This document shows, one piece after another, positions 1 to 6,039 of a stretch of 9,085 nucleotides of DNA. The translations under genes were made by a program, and so were the position numbers. Within the stretch, counting starts at the first letter, position 1. Each line of letters opens with the position of its first letter. The notes beneath the pieces are model-generated. The model was not told where the DNA came from and ran no database searches. It worked only from the letters and a program-made list of their open reading frames with translations. The stretch is from the NCBI GenBank assembly GCA_964401385.1, contig CAYNYF010000115.1:1-9085 (forward strand), in the 5' to 3' direction. This stretch comes from CAYNYF01 sp964401385 (GTDB taxonomy: Bacteria; Planctomycetota; Phycisphaerae; SM23-33).

Positions 1-17
1 GTTGGAGTCTTCGGCAT
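1..17 (-). CDS. rpmI: Probable 5' end of ribosomal protein L35 gene (partial)
   Basis: Only the first five codons and part of a sixth lie in the window: ATG CCG AAG ACT CCA AC, reading MPKTP(T). Bacterial L35 commonly begins MPK-x-K-T-H, so the MPK start and the Thr at position 6 fit, while Pro at position 5 is unusual. The main support is context: thrS-infC-rpmI-rplT is a widely conserved operon order and this start lies directly downstream of infC on the same strand. The ATG overlaps an upstream TAA as TAATG, and no strong Shine-Dalgarno sits at normal spacing, so translation may be coupled. The identity is inferred, because too little sequence is present to prove it. Confidence 0.45.
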
Positions 18-199
18 TACCCGGCGATCTTACCTACTGAAAAGGGATGCACCCGGATACCAGCGGAGCGGCCTCGCTCGCCGCAGCGATTCGGCGGCGC
101 CCGCAGAGCCTTTGTCCACGGCCCCGACGGGAGCACGCGACCTCCGGCGACCTCCGGCACGCCAGGACGCAGCCCCGGGCCCGGGGCAGCCTGCACGCG
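18..199 (-). other. infC-rpmI intergenic spacer with palindrome and tandem SD-like repeats
   Basis: This spacer of about 180 bp separates infC from the presumed rpmI start. It holds a perfect 16-bp palindrome, GCCCCGGGCCCGGGGC (172-187), which can fold as a 6-bp GC stem with a 4-nt loop. It also holds a tandem 10-bp repeat CGACCTCCGG (138-147 and 148-157), which on the coding strand gives GGAGGT twice. No U-tract follows the palindrome, so it is not a standard intrinsic terminator. A 39-codon frame starting with GTG (136-134) and ending in TAA (19-17) begins just after the second GGAGGT. I do not call it a gene. The spacer is longer than is usual inside this operon. Confidence 0.5.
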
Positions 200-970
200 C
201 TAACCGGCCGGCTCGGCCGGCGCGGGACTTTCCGGCGGTGCTTCAGCCGGCGGCGGAACCGGCTCGGCCGGCGCGGGACTTTCCGGCGGTGCTTCAGCCG
301 GCGGCGGCGCCGGCTCGGCCGGCGCGGGACTTTCCGGCGGTGCTTCAGCCGGCGGCGGCACCGGCTCGGCCGGCGCGGCACTTTCCGGCTGTGACTCGGC
401 CGCCGCGCTTTTCGTCGGCGCCTGCTTGGGCGAGGCGCGCTTCGCCGGGCGAGGCTTCGCCGTCGAGGCCAAGACCATCGTCAGAACACGCCCTTCCATG
501 CGGAAGTTCCTCTCCACCTTGGCAACTTCGTTCAGGGCGGCCTTGACGCTGTTGAGCACCTCGCGGCCCAGGTTCTGATGCACCATTTCGCGCCCGCGGA
601 ACCGCAGCGTGAACTGCACGCGGTCGCCGCGTTCGAGGAAACCCCGCGCCCGCTGCACCTTGATGTCCAGGTCGTGCTTGCCGATCTTGGGGGTCCGGAT
701 GCGGACTTCTTTCATCTCCATCCCGTGGCGCTTCGCCCTGGCCTTGTGCTCCTTCTTTTTCTGTTCGTACTTCCATTTGCCGTAGTCCATGATCCGGCAA
801 ACGGGCGGTCGGGACTGCGGCGCCACTTCCACCAAATCCAGACTCGCCTGGCGGGCCCGCTCCAGTGCTTCGCGCGTTTCAATGATGCCGACCTGTGTCC
901 CGTCGACGTCGATCAAGCGCACCGGTGAGAGGCGAACGGCTTCATTGCAGCGAAGTTGTTGTGCGATGAT
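200..970 (-). CDS. infC: Translation initiation factor IF-3 with Pro/Ala/Glu-rich C-terminal tail; ATC start
   Basis: IF-3 binds the 30S subunit, blocks premature 50S joining and proofreads the start codon and initiator tRNA. The N-terminal domain holds the family signature PPVCRIMDYGKWKYEQ (about residues 55-70). A basic linker with KKKEHKARAKRHG follows, then the C-terminal domain (about 84-170) with EVRIRTPKIGKHDL and VQFTLRFRGREM. I placed the start at ATC 970-968. The frame upstream of GTG 922 encodes LRCNEAVRLSP, the normal IF-3 N-terminus, and no ATG, GTG or TTG occurs between the thrS stop and GTG 922. AGAGG at 981-977 is spaced 6 nt from this ATC and 9 nt from the next one (967-965), so either could be used. 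This gives about 256 residues against the usual 170-180. The excess is a low-complexity tail after MVLAST, ending in tandem 17-residue units. The gene follows thrS by 72 nt. Confidence 0.95.
   Translation of the reverse strand: MIAQQLRCNEAVRLSPVRLIDVDGTQVGIIETREALERARQASLDLVEVAPQSRPPVCRIMDYGKWKYEQKKKEHKARAKRHGMEMKEVRIRTPKIGKHDLDIKVQRARGFLERGDRVQFTLRFRGREMVHQNLGREVLNSVKAALNEVAKVERNFRMEGRVLTMVLASTAKPRPAKRASPKQAPTKSAAAESQPESAAPAEPVPPPAEAPPESPAPAEPAPPPAEAPPESPAPAEPVPPPAEAPPESPAPAEPAG
208..389 (-). repeat. 51-bp tandem repeat inside infC (about 3.6 copies)
   Basis: Three full 51-bp units start at 208, 259 and 310, with a partial fourth at 361-389. The full units match except at their last two bases (aa, cg, ca), and the partial copy has one further change near 379. 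Fifty-one is a multiple of three, so the array is in frame. It encodes 17-residue units of the form PAEP(V/A)PPPAEAPPESPA. The two variable bases fall in the Val/Ala codon. Near identity at synonymous sites indicates recent duplication by slippage or unequal exchange. The unit is rich in Pro, Ala and Glu, so it should be disordered and acidic. Confidence 0.95.
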
Positions 971-981
971 TGTGATCCTCT
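965..981 (-). promoter_or_regulatory. infC ribosome binding site and non-canonical ATC start region
   Basis: On the coding strand this reads AGAGG ATCACA ATC ATC. GAGG can pair with the CCUC of the 16S anti-Shine-Dalgarno. It lies 6 nt before the ATC at 970-968 and 9 nt before the ATC at 967-965, both normal distances. GTG at 922-920, the nearest standard start, has no purine-rich sequence before it (CGCCTCTCACCG). E. coli infC begins with AUU, and IF-3 discriminates against that codon to repress its own synthesis. The same logic is inferred here. Confidence 0.75.
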
Positions 982-1000
982 GACTATGACCGCATTTTCG

Positions 1001-1021
1001 GCCGGCCCACCGCGGGCCGGC
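1001..1021 (-). other. Perfect 8-bp hairpin in the thrS-infC spacer
   Basis: GCCGGCCC (1001-1008) and GGGCCGGC (1014-1021) form an uninterrupted GC-only stem around a 5-nt loop. On the transcript the hairpin sits about 20 nt after the thrS stop and ends about 19 nt before the infC Shine-Dalgarno. The following bases (CGAAAATGCGG) hold no U-tract, so an intrinsic terminator is unlikely. It could be an RNA-processing or stability element, or a translational operator next to infC. That role is inference. Confidence 0.5.
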
Positions 1022-1042
1022 ACCGGCACATACACGTATATT

Positions 1043-3031
1043 CTAACTGGCATCCACGCGGAATGCCGAACTTGCTGATCGCGATTTCGCCTCCTCGGCG
1101 AGTTTGCCCAGGGCCTCGGCCAGCGCGAAGGTTCCCAGCTCCCCGGTTCCGCGGAGGCGGATCGAGACCGTCTCCGCCTCGGCCTCGCGCTTCCCCACCA
1201 CCCACAGGTACGGCACCTTTTGTAGCGTCCAGCGGCGGATCTTGGCCCCGATCTTCTCCGGCGAGGAGTCCAGCTCGACGCGCAAGCCCGCATCTCCGGC
1301 GGCCGAGGCGACCCTGCCGGCGTAGTCGTTGAACTTGTCGCTGATCGGCAGAACCGCCACCTGCACCGGCGCCAGCCACAGTGGGAAGGCCCCGGCAAAG
1401 TGCTCGATCAGGATTCCGATGAACCGCTCCGGAGAACCCAGCGGGGCCCGATGGATCATGACCGGGCGGTGCGGCGCGTTGTCCTGCCCGATGTATTCCA
1501 GCTCGAATCGCTCGGGCAGATTGTAGTCCACCTGGATGGTTCCGAGCTGCCACTCGCGGCCGATGCAGTCCTTGACGACGAAGTCGATCTTCGGGCCGTA
1601 GAAAGCCGCTTCGCCGGGTTCCTCGGTGTAGGTCATGCCGAGGTCCCGGACGACGTTACGGATGTTGCGCTCGGCCAGGTCCCAGTTGGCCGGCTCGCCG
1701 ATGTACTTGCTCGAATCCGGGTCGCGCAGTCCGATCCGCACCCGGTAGTCGGTCAGTCCCAGGGTGCTCAGGGCAAGCTGGGTCAGCTCGACGCAGGAGG
1801 CGATCTCCGCCTCCAACTGCCCGGCCGTGCAGAAAATGTGGGCGTCGTCCTGGGTGAAGCCGCGAACCCGGATCAGCCCGCTCAGTTCCCCGGACTGCTC
1901 CAGCCGATACACCGTCCCGAACTCCGCCAGGCGGACCGGAAGCTCGCGATAGCTTCGCTGGGCGACCTTGTAGATCTGTATGTGGTGGGGGCAGTTCATG
2001 GGCTTCAGCAGGTAGGCCGCGTCCTCGCCCTGGCCGATCTGCATGGGGGGGAAGAGCCCGTGCTCGTAGTAGGGGTAGTGCCCGCTGGTGCGGTACAGGC
2101 CGACCTTGCCGATGTGAGGGGTGATGACGCTCTGATAGCCGCGCTGCTTCAGCTCCCCGCGCAGCCACGATTCCAGCTCCTCCCGCACGATCGTGCCGCG
2201 CGGCAGCCACAGCGGCAGCCCCGGGCCGACGGCCTCGGAAATAAGAAACAGCCCCAACTGCTTGCCCAGCAGACGGTGGTCGCGCTGACGGGCCTGCTCG
2301 ATCCGCTCCAGTTGGGCTGCCAGCGACTTTTTGTCGAAAAAGGCCGTCCCGTAGATGCGGGTGAGCATTTTCCTGGTCTCGTCGCCGCGCCAGTACGCCC
2401 CGGCGAGAGAGAGAAGCTTGAAGGCCTTGACCTTTCCGGTGTCCGGCAGATGCGGCCCGCGGCAGAGGTCCACGAAGTCCCCCTGCTGGTAGATGCTGAC
2501 GGTGGAGACGCCCTCGGCCGCGACCAGGTCGTCGATCATTTCGACCTTGTAATCCTGGTTGAGCCGGACAAAGCGGGCCCTGGCCTCTGCCACGGGCAGC
2601 TCCGTCCGGGAGATGGCGATTTTCTCATCGACGATGCGCTGCATCTCCTGCTCGATCTTGGGCAGATCCTCCCGGCCGACGGGTTGAGGCAGGTCGAAGT
2701 CGTAATAGAACCCGTACTGGAAGTCGTCCATCAGCGCCGGGCCGATGGTGTAGGCCACCCCCTCGCCGTAGATCCGCCGCACCGCCTGCGCCAACACGTG
2801 GGCCGCGGTATGGCGCAGCACCTCCAGGGACGGCTCGTCCCGATCCGTCAGAATCCGCAGCGTGTGCCGGCCGTCGCCGACCGGCACCGTCAGGTCCACC
2901 TGCTTGCCGTCCAGCTCCGCCGACACCGCCGCCGAGGCCAGCCGCGGGGAAACGTCTTTCGCCACATCGGCCGGTGTCACCGGCGAGTCATACTGTTTGA
3001 CGTTGCCGTCCGGTAATTCAATCTCGATCAT
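1043..3031 (-). CDS. thrS: Threonine--tRNA ligase (threonyl-tRNA synthetase)
   Basis: This class II synthetase charges tRNA-Thr with threonine in the cytoplasm and hydrolyses mischarged Ser-tRNA-Thr. At 662 residues it is close to the usual 640-650. The order is: TGS domain (about 1-62, MIEIELPDGNVKQYDSP); editing domain with HTAAH (H74, H78) and CRGPH (C190, H194); catalytic core with MNCPH (C347), motif 2 VRGFTQDDAHIF (H398) and motif 3 region VMIHRAPLGSPERF (H527); and an anticodon-binding domain from about 553. C347, H398 and H527 match the zinc ligands that hold threonine in E. coli ThrRS. I chose ATG 3031 because the TGS domain begins there and GGAGGT sits 6 nt upstream. An in-frame extension to 3166 exists but encodes nothing ThrRS-like. 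It is followed by infC in the same orientation, as in many bacteria. No key residue is missing. Confidence 0.98.
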   Translation of the reverse strand: MIEIELPDGNVKQYDSPVTPADVAKDVSPRLASAAVSAELDGKQVDLTVPVGDGRHTLRILTDRDEPSLEVLRHTAAHVLAQAVRRIYGEGVAYTIGPALMDDFQYGFYYDFDLPQPVGREDLPKIEQEMQRIVDEKIAISRTELPVAEARARFVRLNQDYKVEMIDDLVAAEGVSTVSIYQQGDFVDLCRGPHLPDTGKVKAFKLLSLAGAYWRGDETRKMLTRIYGTAFFDKKSLAAQLERIEQARQRDHRLLGKQLGLFLISEAVGPGLPLWLPRGTIVREELESWLRGELKQRGYQSVITPHIGKVGLYRTSGHYPYYEHGLFPPMQIGQGEDAAYLLKPMNCPHHIQIYKVAQRSYRELPVRLAEFGTVYRLEQSGELSGLIRVRGFTQDDAHIFCTAGQLEAEIASCVELTQLALSTLGLTDYRVRIGLRDPDSSKYIGEPANWDLAERNIRNVVRDLGMTYTEEPGEAAFYGPKIDFVVKDCIGREWQLGTIQVDYNLPERFELEYIGQDNAPHRPVMIHRAPLGSPERFIGILIEHFAGAFPLWLAPVQVAVLPISDKFNDYAGRVASAAGDAGLRVELDSSPEKIGAKIRRWTLQKVPYLWVVGKREAEAETVSIRLRGTGELGTFALAEALGKLAEEAKSRSASSAFRVDAS

Positions 3032-3037
3032 TTCAGG

Positions 3038-3043
3038 ACCTCC
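3038..3043 (-). promoter_or_regulatory. thrS Shine-Dalgarno sequence
   Basis: The coding strand reads GGAGGT CCTGAA ATG, a near-ideal site at 6-nt spacing. It fixes the thrS start at 3031 and argues against the longer in-frame reading from 3166. Confidence 0.9.
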
Positions 3044-3120
3044 GCCGCAGGATGCCAATTCGTTCGGTCTCCACCGCGGCTGTCCTGGCAAGTCCCCTCG
3101 GCAGCAGCCCTGGCGAAATG

Positions 3121-3158
3121 AAAAATCGGCCCGAACCGTCCCGTTCACGCGACGGCCG
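3121..3158 (-). terminator. Candidate intrinsic terminator or attenuator upstream of thrS
   Basis: On the coding strand CGGCC GUC (3158-3151) can pair with GAC (3140-3138) and GGCCG (3131-3127), with a 6-nt bulge at 3137-3132. AUUUUUC follows directly. It could end transcripts coming out of glgP or attenuate the thrS transcript. The bulged stem is imperfect, and an overlapping longer helix (3184-3175 with 3139-3129) abuts the same U-tract, so which hairpin acts is unclear. Confidence 0.4.
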
Positions 3159-3283
3159 GCACACACGCCGGGCCACGGTCGGGCTCAACTTGTCAGGCCC
3201 AACCGTCACGAGATCGTCGTGATCGTCGCAAACAAGAACATCGTTCGTGGCCGAATAGTCTAATCCACCCACTGTCCTATTAA

Positions 3284-3311
3284 AGCATACCCAACGGACA
3301 GAAGATGTCAA
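3284..3311 (-). promoter_or_regulatory. Sigma70-type promoter for thrS-infC
   Basis: A perfect -35 box TTGACA (3311-3306) is followed by a 16-bp spacer (3305-3290) and a -10 box TATGCT (3289-3284), matching TATAAT at four of six positions. It lies directly after the glgP stop (3338) and points at thrS. The predicted transcription start is near 3277. This separates the translation operon from glgP. Confidence 0.65.
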
Positions 3312-3337
3312 ACGCTTTTCGGCGCCGGTCCTTCAGC

Positions 3338-5899
3338 TCATGCCCAGCGAATGAGCCCCATTTCGCGGCCATCGGGCATGGCCTCATGCCGCGGCAGAAT
3401 GCGAACGGTATATCCGACCAGGCCGCTGCGCTCACACGGCATGTCCGCGCCGTAGTGGGCCCGGCCGTCGGGGTCGGCCCCGCCCAGCAGGGCCATGTCG
3501 AGTGCCTCACCGAGCTGAAGCTGCCCGTCCGCGTCCAATTGCCCGTAGTATAGTTGCACGGTGACGTCCTGCGGGCTGATCGGCCCCAGGAAGACGGCGG
3601 CCTCCACGCGCACCGGAGCGCCCACGCTGGCAGCGCCGTCCATGTTGTCCTGTACGCCTTCGACCCGGACCTGGGTGAACTGCCTCCGCATCCGCTGCTT
3701 CCACTCGGCCAGGGAGCTCGCCGACGCCATGCCCTCCCGGATGAGCTGCTGCCAGCGTTGCATCGCCGGGATGTAGAAGCGCTCGCAGTAGTCGCGCACC
3801 ATGCGGTTGGTGTTGAAAAAGGGCGCCAGCTTCCGCATGGCGGCTTTCATCTTCGCCACCCACGCTCGCGGCAGGCCGTCCGGGCCACGGTCGTAAAACG
3901 CGGGCACGACTTCCTTTTCCAGCAGGTCGTACAGCGCCTGGCTCTCCACGGTGTTCTGATAGTCCAGATCCTCGTAGCTTTCGCCGGAGCCGATGGCCCA
4001 TCCGACGTGGCTGCTGTAGCCCTCGTTCCACCAGCCGTCCAGCACGGAAACGTTCAGTCCGCCGTTGGCCGCCACCTTCATGCCGCTGGTGCCGGAGGCC
4101 TCCATCGGGCGCAGCGGCGTGTTCAGCCACACGTCCACCCCCTGGACCAGGTACCGGGCGATGTTCATTTCGTAGTCTTCCAGGAAGACGATGTTGCGGC
4201 TGAACTCCGGCCTGCGGGCAATGTGCACGATCTGTCGGATGAGGTCCTTGCCGGGGTTGTCGCGCGGGTGCGCCTTGCCGGAGTAGATGATCTGTGCCGG
4301 CCTTTCCGGGTTGTTCAGCAACCGGGCGAGGCGCTCGATGTCGTGCAGGATCAGGTTGGCGCGCTTGTACGCGGCGAAGCGGCGGGAGAACCCGATCGTC
4401 AGCGCTTCCGGGTCCAGGACTTCATCGGCGGCGCTGAGCTCGGTCACGCTGGCCCCGCGACGGGCCATCTGCTCCCGCAGCCGCCGGCGCGCGAACGCCA
4501 CCAGCCGCTCGCGCCGGCGCTCGTGCGTCCGCCACAGTTCGGTGTCGGGAATCTGTTCGACCGACTCCCACACCCGCTCGGAGGCGGGCTGCTCCTGCCA
4601 ATCCGGGCCGAGGTACCGATCGTACAGGTCGGCCAGGTCGTGGCTGATCCAGCTTCCGGTGTGAACGCCGTTGGTGACGTGGGTGATCGGCACCTCCTGA
4701 ACGGGAAGGTCCGGCCACACGCCGGACCAAAGCTTCCGACTGACCGTTCCGTGCAACTGGCTGACGGCGTTGCGATACCCGCTCAGCCGCAGGGCCAGCA
4801 CCGTCAGGCCCATGGGCTCGTCGCCGTTGTTGGTCTCCTGCCGGCCCAGCGCGAAAAACTCCTCCTTCGACAGCGACAACTGCCCCCAATACTCCGAAAA
4901 GTACCGCTCGATCAGCCAGGGCTCGAACGCGTCGTTGCCGGCGGGCACCGGCGTGTGCGTGGTGAAGACGGTCGAGGCCATCACCGCCTCGCGGGCCGTC
5001 TGGAACGAGTGCCCCCCCTCGGCCATGAGCATCCGCACGCGCTCCAGGGCCATGAAGGCCGAGTGCCCCTCGTTCATGTGGTACACTTCCGGCTGGATGC
5101 CCAGCATCACCAGCGCCCGAACCCCGCCGATGCCCAGAAGGATCTCCTGGCAGATCCTCGTCTCCTGGTCGCCGCCGTACAGTTGGGCGGTGATCTGCCG
5201 ATCCTCGGGGGAATTCTCCGCCACATTTGAATCCAGCAGGTACAGGTCAACACGTCCAACGTGCGCGACCCAGATGCGTGCCTTCACCTTCCGTCCGGGG
5301 AAGTCGACCTCCACAATAACCGGCTCATCGCTGCCCGGTCTGGTCACCTCGCGCACGGGCATGTTATGGAAGTCGTTGCGGGGGAACAGCTCCAACTGCC
5401 AGCCGTCCACGTTCAGCCGCTGGCGGAAATAGCCTTGCTGGTACAGCAGCCCCACCCCCACCAGCGGCACGCCCAGCTCCGAGGCGCTCTTGAGATGGTC
5501 GCTGGCTAGCACGCCCAGCCCGCCGGAGTAGATCGGAATGCAGTCGGTCAATCCGAACTCTGCGCAGAAGTAGGCAATCAGCGGCGGGCCGACCTCGCCG
5601 CAGCGCTGGCCCCACCAGCCCCCCTTGCCCAGATACTCCTTCATCTCGGCGTGCACGCGGCGAAACTGGGCCATGAAGCCCGCATCCTTGCGGACGGTCT
5701 CCAGCCGCTGCTGATCGATCTGCCCCAGCATCGCCACCGGGTTATGCTCGCAGGCCTCCCACAGCCGGGAGTCCAGCCGTCGAAAGACGTCTCGAACCGC
5801 GCCCCGCCACGACCAGCGAAGATTGTAGACCAGCTCCACCAGCCCGGACAGTTCCTCCGGCAGGGACGGCTCCACCTTGAATGTTCGTAGCGGCCTCAT
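3338..5899 (-). CDS. glgP: Alpha-glucan (glycogen/maltodextrin) phosphorylase, short GT35 type
   Basis: The enzyme releases glucose-1-phosphate from the non-reducing ends of alpha-1,4-glucans using phosphate and PLP, in cytoplasmic glycogen or maltodextrin breakdown. At 853 residues it has the form common in bacteria and archaea: an N-terminal DUF3417-like segment (about 10-110, PSLPEELSGLVELVYNLRWSW), then FCAEFG (111-116) and IYSGGLGVLASDHLKSA (123-139). These are followed by HMNEGHSAF (274-282), FTTHTPVPAGNDAF (312-325), THVTNGVHTGSW (406-417), GFSRRFAAYKR (503-513) and YSGKAHPRDN (539-548). The PLP site is EASGTSGMK (600-608), with K608 the expected Schiff-base lysine. The C-terminal 120 residues or so form an accessory beta-rich tail. 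ATG 5899 is used because homology begins immediately; the ribosome site is weak (GAAAG, 6 nt). The gene stands alone between the unknown 251-residue gene and thrS, and no other glycogen gene is in view. Confidence 0.95.
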   Translation of the reverse strand: MRPLRTFKVEPSLPEELSGLVELVYNLRWSWRGAVRDVFRRLDSRLWEACEHNPVAMLGQIDQQRLETVRKDAGFMAQFRRVHAEMKEYLGKGGWWGQRCGEVGPPLIAYFCAEFGLTDCIPIYSGGLGVLASDHLKSASELGVPLVGVGLLYQQGYFRQRLNVDGWQLELFPRNDFHNMPVREVTRPGSDEPVIVEVDFPGRKVKARIWVAHVGRVDLYLLDSNVAENSPEDRQITAQLYGGDQETRICQEILLGIGGVRALVMLGIQPEVYHMNEGHSAFMALERVRMLMAEGGHSFQTAREAVMASTVFTTHTPVPAGNDAFEPWLIERYFSEYWGQLSLSKEEFFALGRQETNNGDEPMGLTVLALRLSGYRNAVSQLHGTVSRKLWSGVWPDLPVQEVPITHVTNGVHTGSWISHDLADLYDRYLGPDWQEQPASERVWESVEQIPDTELWRTHERRRERLVAFARRRLREQMARRGASVTELSAADEVLDPEALTIGFSRRFAAYKRANLILHDIERLARLLNNPERPAQIIYSGKAHPRDNPGKDLIRQIVHIARRPEFSRNIVFLEDYEMNIARYLVQGVDVWLNTPLRPMEASGTSGMKVAANGGLNVSVLDGWWNEGYSSHVGWAIGSGESYEDLDYQNTVESQALYDLLEKEVVPAFYDRGPDGLPRAWVAKMKAAMRKLAPFFNTNRMVRDYCERFYIPAMQRWQQLIREGMASASSLAEWKQRMRRQFTQVRVEGVQDNMDGAASVGAPVRVEAAVFLGPISPQDVTVQLYYGQLDADGQLQLGEALDMALLGGADPDGRAHYGADMPCERSGLVGYTVRILPRHEAMPDGREMGLIRWA

Positions 5900-6039
5900 G
5901 GCACACTTTCAGCAGGCGCACCGGCCCCGAGCGAAAACACGGGTCCGGCGCCCTTTCCGCGCAAGGATTTCATCGGCTATTGTTGCCTCGAAGATTATGC
6001 CGATTCAAGGCCTCAGCCCCGCGAGGCCGCCCCGGCCGG
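5900..6039 (-). other. glgP upstream spacer with small hairpin
   Basis: This 140-bp gap lies between the 251-residue gene and glgP. Just after the upstream stop, GGCCTC (6009-6014) and GAGGCC (6023-6028) form a perfect 6-bp stem with an 8-nt loop. On the transcript it is followed by TTGAATC, so it is at best a weak terminator. A possible -10 box CATAAT (5999-5994) has no convincing -35. Another reading pairs TTGAAT (6008-6003) with AACAAT 18 bp on. Neither is strong enough to call as a promoter. Confidence 0.35.

Larger units (their letters stand above)
3032..3277 (-). promoter_or_regulatory. thrS 5' leader with alternative RNA helices and U5 tract (possible attenuator)
   Basis: The leader runs about 245 nt from the predicted transcription start to thrS, within a 306-bp gap that otherwise has no gene. 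Segment 2, GCCCGACCGU (3184-3175), can pair with upstream segment 1, ACGGUUGGGC (3206-3197), giving 10 bp with one G-U. It can instead pair with downstream segment 3, ACGGUUCGGGC (3139-3129), giving 10 bp with one bulged U. Segment 3 is followed by CG A UUUUU (3128-3121). A further hairpin, GGCCCGGC-GUGUGU-GCCGGCC (3174-3154), lies between segments 2 and 3. Mutually exclusive helices next to a U-tract are the architecture of attenuators. No threonine-rich leader peptide and no T-box consensus was seen. The switch itself is inference. Confidence 0.45.

Noticed and set aside
208..389. CRISPR-like array
   Set aside because: The units are contiguous 51-bp copies without unique spacers and are in frame inside infC, so they are a coding tandem repeat.
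200..922. IF-3 starting at GTG 922
   Set aside because: It would remove the conserved NEAVRLSP stretch and has no ribosome binding site, while the ATC starts upstream have one.
1400..3016. 538-codon plus-strand frame antisense to thrS
   Set aside because: It mirrors thrS codons, lacks protein-family motifs and has no ribosome site of note.
3127..3160. tRNA T-arm-like GGTTCGGGCC in the thrS leader
   Set aside because: The flanking bases do not form a 5-bp T stem, and no acceptor, D-arm or CCA end can be built around it.
3032..3166. Longer N-terminus for ThrRS starting at 3166
   Set aside because: The extra 45 residues do not resemble a TGS domain, and an ideal GGAGGT is placed for ATG 3031. 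The region also overlaps the structured leader.
3554..5230. 558-codon plus-strand frame antisense to glgP
   Set aside because: Its composition is rich in His, Arg, Gln and Val with no recognisable motif, and it lies wholly inside a gene with clear phosphorylase motifs.
5994..6008. Promoter for glgP built on CATAAT or TTGAAT
   Set aside because: CATAAT lacks a -35 at proper spacing, and TTGAAT has only a weak -10 partner. It is described in the spacer entry but not called.
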